Source: Mycolicibacterium hassiacum DSM 44199
GTDB taxonomy: Bacteria > Actinomycetota > Actinomycetes > Mycobacteriales > Mycobacteriaceae
Reading direction: 5' to 3'
Length of the DNA: 64,000 nucleotides
NCBI RefSeq assembly: GCF_900603025.1
Contig: NZ_LR026975.1
Location: 1-64,000, forward strand
The position numbers were made by a program, and so were the translations under genes. Shown here piece after piece: positions 62,004 through 64,000 of the stretch; positions within the stretch are counted from its first letter, which is position 1, and each line of letters begins with the position of its first letter. The notes under the pieces are model-generated. The model ran no database searches. It saw only the letters and a program-made list of their open reading frames with translations, and was not told the origin of the DNA.

Positions 62004-64000
62004 GTGCTTGCCGGGTTGTCTTTGGGCACCGACCTGAAGCGCTACACACGCGGAACGCTGCCGCGGATCGCGTTGGCGACGATCATCGTGCTGCCGCTGT
62101 TGTACGGCGCGATGTATCTGTGGGCGTTCTGGAATCCGTTCGCCGAGGTGAACCGGATGCCGGTCGCGCTGGTCAACGAGGACACCGGCGCGGTGATCGA
62201 CGGCGAACGGGTGAACATCGGTGAGCAGGTGACCAAGGCGCTGGTGGATTCCGGCGAGCTGCAGCTGCACGAGGTGTCGGCGCAGGAGGCGGCCGACGGG
62301 GTGGCCGGTGGGAGGTACTACTTCTCGGTGACGTTGCCGGAGGATTTCAGTGCCAGGGTGGCTTCGCCGTCGGGTGGTGATCCGCAGCCGGCTGCGTTGC
62401 GGTTCAGTTTCAACGGCGCCAACAACTACTTGGCGATGCTCATCGGGCAGAACGCCGCGCAGCAGGTTCTCAACCGGGTCGACGAGGCGATCTCGCAGCA
62501 GACCGTGACAAGGGTGCTCACCGGGCTGACCGACGCCGGGGCGGGCCTGCGGCGGGCCGCCGACGGGGCGGGGCAGTTGGCCGACGGGCTGACTTCGGCG
62601 AACGACGGCGCGCATGAGCTGGCCACCGGCGCCGACGCGCTGGCGACCGGATTGCGCACCGCCCGTGACGGTTCGGCGCAGCTGGCGGCGGGTACCGCGG
62701 AGTTGTCGAACGCGGTGCAGACCGCGACCGATCCGTTGTTGAAGTTGCTCGACACTGTGGCGGGGTCGGGGTTGAACGCCGACGAGGTGTCGCAGGCCGC
62801 GCAGCATCTCAGCGCGGCGGTGCGCTCGACCACCGACCGGATCGCGGCACTGAACATCGATTACGCGCAGGCTGAGGCCATCATCGGTCAGGTGGTGGGG
62901 TTCTTGCGCGACAACCCGGACCCGACCTTGCGGGACATGGGCAACTTTCTGGCCGGGGCGCAGCGGATCCTCAACGCCAAGCAGATGAACCCGGCCACTG
63001 ACGAGGGGCTGATCCGGCTGCGCGATGCCGCAGCGGATGTGGAGCATCAACTCGGGGATCCGAACAGCCATTTCCGCAGGGTGCTCACCGGTGCGGTCGA
63101 CGGGTCGCTGCGCTCCCAGCTGGTGCAGCTGCGCGACGGGGTCGATCGGCTCAACAGCGGTGCGGCCCAGCTCAACAGCGGGCTCGAGCAGCTCTCGGCC
63201 GGTGGGGATCGGCTTGCTTCCGGTGCGGCGGAGCTCGCCGCGGGGACCGACAAGCTCAAGGCCGGCAGCGAGGAGCTCGCGACCAAGCTGCGCGACGGCT
63301 CGACCCAGGTGCCGTCGTGGACTCCGCAGCAGCGCACCGAGATCGCCAAGACGCTGGCGGCGCCGGTGGCGCTGGACATGGTGCATCACAACGAGGTGCC
63401 CACGTTCGGGACCGGGTTCGCGCCGTTCTTCCTGCCGCTGGCGTTGTTCATCGGCACGCTGATCGTCTGGATGCTGTTGAAACCGCTGCAGTCCCGGCCG
63501 ATCGTGCAGGGTGTCGGAGCGCTGCGGGTGGTGCTGACCTCCTACTGGCCGGCGTTGGTGATCGTGTTCTGCCAGGTGGTGGTGATGTACCTGGTGGTGC
63601 ACTTCGGGGTGGGGCTGCAGGCGAAGTATCCGATTGCGACAGTCGCCTTCCTGATCCTCATCGCGGCAACGTTCCTGGCGCTGATCCAGGCGTTCAACGC
63701 GTTCTTCGGGGTGGCGATCGGGCGGGTGGTCACGCTGGCGTTCCTGATGTTCCAGCTGGTGTCGGCGGGCGGGATCTATCCGGTCGAGACCACTGCCCGG
63801 CCGTTCGAGATCCTGCACCCCTACGATCCGATGACCTACGCGGTCAACGGGTTGCGGGAGCTGATCAACGGGGGGATCGATGCCCGGCTGTGGACGGCGA
63901 TCCTCGTGTTGAGCTGTCTGCTGGTGGTGTCGCTGACCGTGAGCGCCTGGTCGGCGCGGCGGAACCGGCTCTACACGATCGAGCGGCTGCACCCGTCGAT
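62004..64000 (+). CDS. YhgE/Pip-family membrane protein, partial
   Basis: The first 665 residues of a YhgE/Pip-type protein; the C-terminal end is beyond the window. One span near the N-terminus (RIALATIIVLPLLYGAMYLWAF) is followed by an outer region of about 400 residues with repeated ADGAxQLAxG, SGAAQLNSGL and SGAAELAAGTDKL units that form long helices. Several spans follow (PFFLPLALFIGTLIVWML, WPALVIVFCQVVVMYLVV, VAFLILIAATFLALIQAF, and others). The family includes phage-infection proteins and ABC-2-type exporters. GTG 62004 follows GAAGGAAGCAGG. It probably exports or inserts a surface molecule with the upstream ATPase-like protein. Confidence 0.88.
   Translation, partial: MLAGLSLGTDLKRYTRGTLPRIALATIIVLPLLYGAMYLWAFWNPFAEVNRMPVALVNEDTGAVIDGERVNIGEQVTKALVDSGELQLHEVSAQEAADGVAGGRYYFSVTLPEDFSARVASPSGGDPQPAALRFSFNGANNYLAMLIGQNAAQQVLNRVDEAISQQTVTRVLTGLTDAGAGLRRAADGAGQLADGLTSANDGAHELATGADALATGLRTARDGSAQLAAGTAELSNAVQTATDPLLKLLDTVAGSGLNADEVSQAAQHLSAAVRSTTDRIAALNIDYAQAEAIIGQVVGFLRDNPDPTLRDMGNFLAGAQRILNAKQMNPATDEGLIRLRDAAADVEHQLGDPNSHFRRVLTGAVDGSLRSQLVQLRDGVDRLNSGAAQLNSGLEQLSAGGDRLASGAAELAAGTDKLKAGSEELATKLRDGSTQVPSWTPQQRTEIAKTLAAPVALDMVHHNEVPTFGTGFAPFFLPLALFIGTLIVWMLLKPLQSRPIVQGVGALRVVLTSYWPALVIVFCQVVVMYLVVHFGVGLQAKYPIATVAFLILIAATFLALIQAFNAFFGVAIGRVVTLAFLMFQLVSAGGIYPVETTARPFEILHPYDPMTYAVNGLRELINGGIDARLWTAILVLSCLLVVSLTVSAWSARRNRLYTIERLHPS

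Noticed and set aside
61257..63992. A 911-residue minus-strand open frame
   Set aside because: It is antisense to the ABC-like and YhgE/Pip genes, with a composition typical of a shadow frame.

Overview
The window is 64 kb of high-GC actinobacterial DNA, almost certainly from a Mycobacterium/Mycolicibacterium-type organism. The evidence is two mycolic-acid methyltransferases beside a KasA/KasB-type ketoacyl synthase, a mycofactocin-type SDR, a 13E12-type HNH protein, DUF5994 and DUF4333 proteins, a Tyr tRNA next to yajQ, and several PknB-type Ser/Thr kinases with single membrane spans. No rRNA, CRISPR array, prophage or replication origin was seen. The rich set of lipid and xenobiotic catabolic genes suggests an environmental, fast-growing type, but the species cannot be named from this sequence.

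Region 1 (1-14.3 kb) is a lipid or alicyclic-acid degradation locus. A minus-strand group (enoyl-CoA hydratase, a GntR/FadR regulator duplicated within one chain, and the start of an acyl-CoA synthetase) diverges from a long plus-strand series: P450, double-MaoC hydratase, enoyl-CoA hydratase, aminoglycoside-phosphotransferase-like kinase, fused acyl-CoA dehydrogenase, AMP-dependent ligase, mycofactocin-type SDR, luciferase-like oxidoreductase and an AveC-like membrane protein. A 13-base sequence, AGTACACTGATTA, recurs at the two promoter regions and probably unites them as a regulon.

Region 2 (14.3-29.3 kb) is mixed: SGNH hydrolase, AraC regulator, cupin, yajQ, tRNA-Tyr, TetR with a divergent carotenoid oxygenase, a broken DUF2237 gene, a ketoacyl synthase whose catalytic Cys is Asp, two mycolate methyltransferases, a large membrane protein with an inserted kinase-like domain, a P450, an SDR and an MmyB-type regulator. 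A decayed GyrB-like pseudogene follows.

Region 3 (30-45 kb and 56-58 kb) is rich in surface sensing and envelope functions. It holds four receptor-type Ser/Thr kinases with different extracellular domains (one is a family-3 solute-binding protein), a beta-lactamase-like hydrolase, a zinc peptidase lipoprotein, a Tat-lipoprotein amidase, a DUF4185 (arabinanase-type) secreted protein and SodC. A DEAD-box helicase, CspA and two DUF5994 paralogues lie between these.

Region 4 (45-51.5 kb) is a one-direction module: LysR regulator, RibB-like protein, sodium:solute symporter, small membrane protein, NtaA/DszA-type flavin monooxygenase and TehA/SLAC1-type exporter. It looks like uptake, FMN-dependent oxidation and anion export of an unknown, perhaps organosulfur or aminopolycarboxylate, substrate.

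Region 5 (51.7-64 kb) carries a 13E12 HNH protein, PPK2, a thioredoxin-reductase-like enzyme, SodC, a kinase, an IS481-family element with clear target duplication, a cyclic-nucleotide-binding protein, a frameshifted amine-dehydrogenase-like gene, a degenerate ABC ATPase and the start of a YhgE/Pip membrane protein.

At least five genes carry apparent single-base indels, and one ligase lacks a normal start codon. This could reflect sequencing or assembly error as well as true decay, so the gene-loss calls should be read with that in mind.
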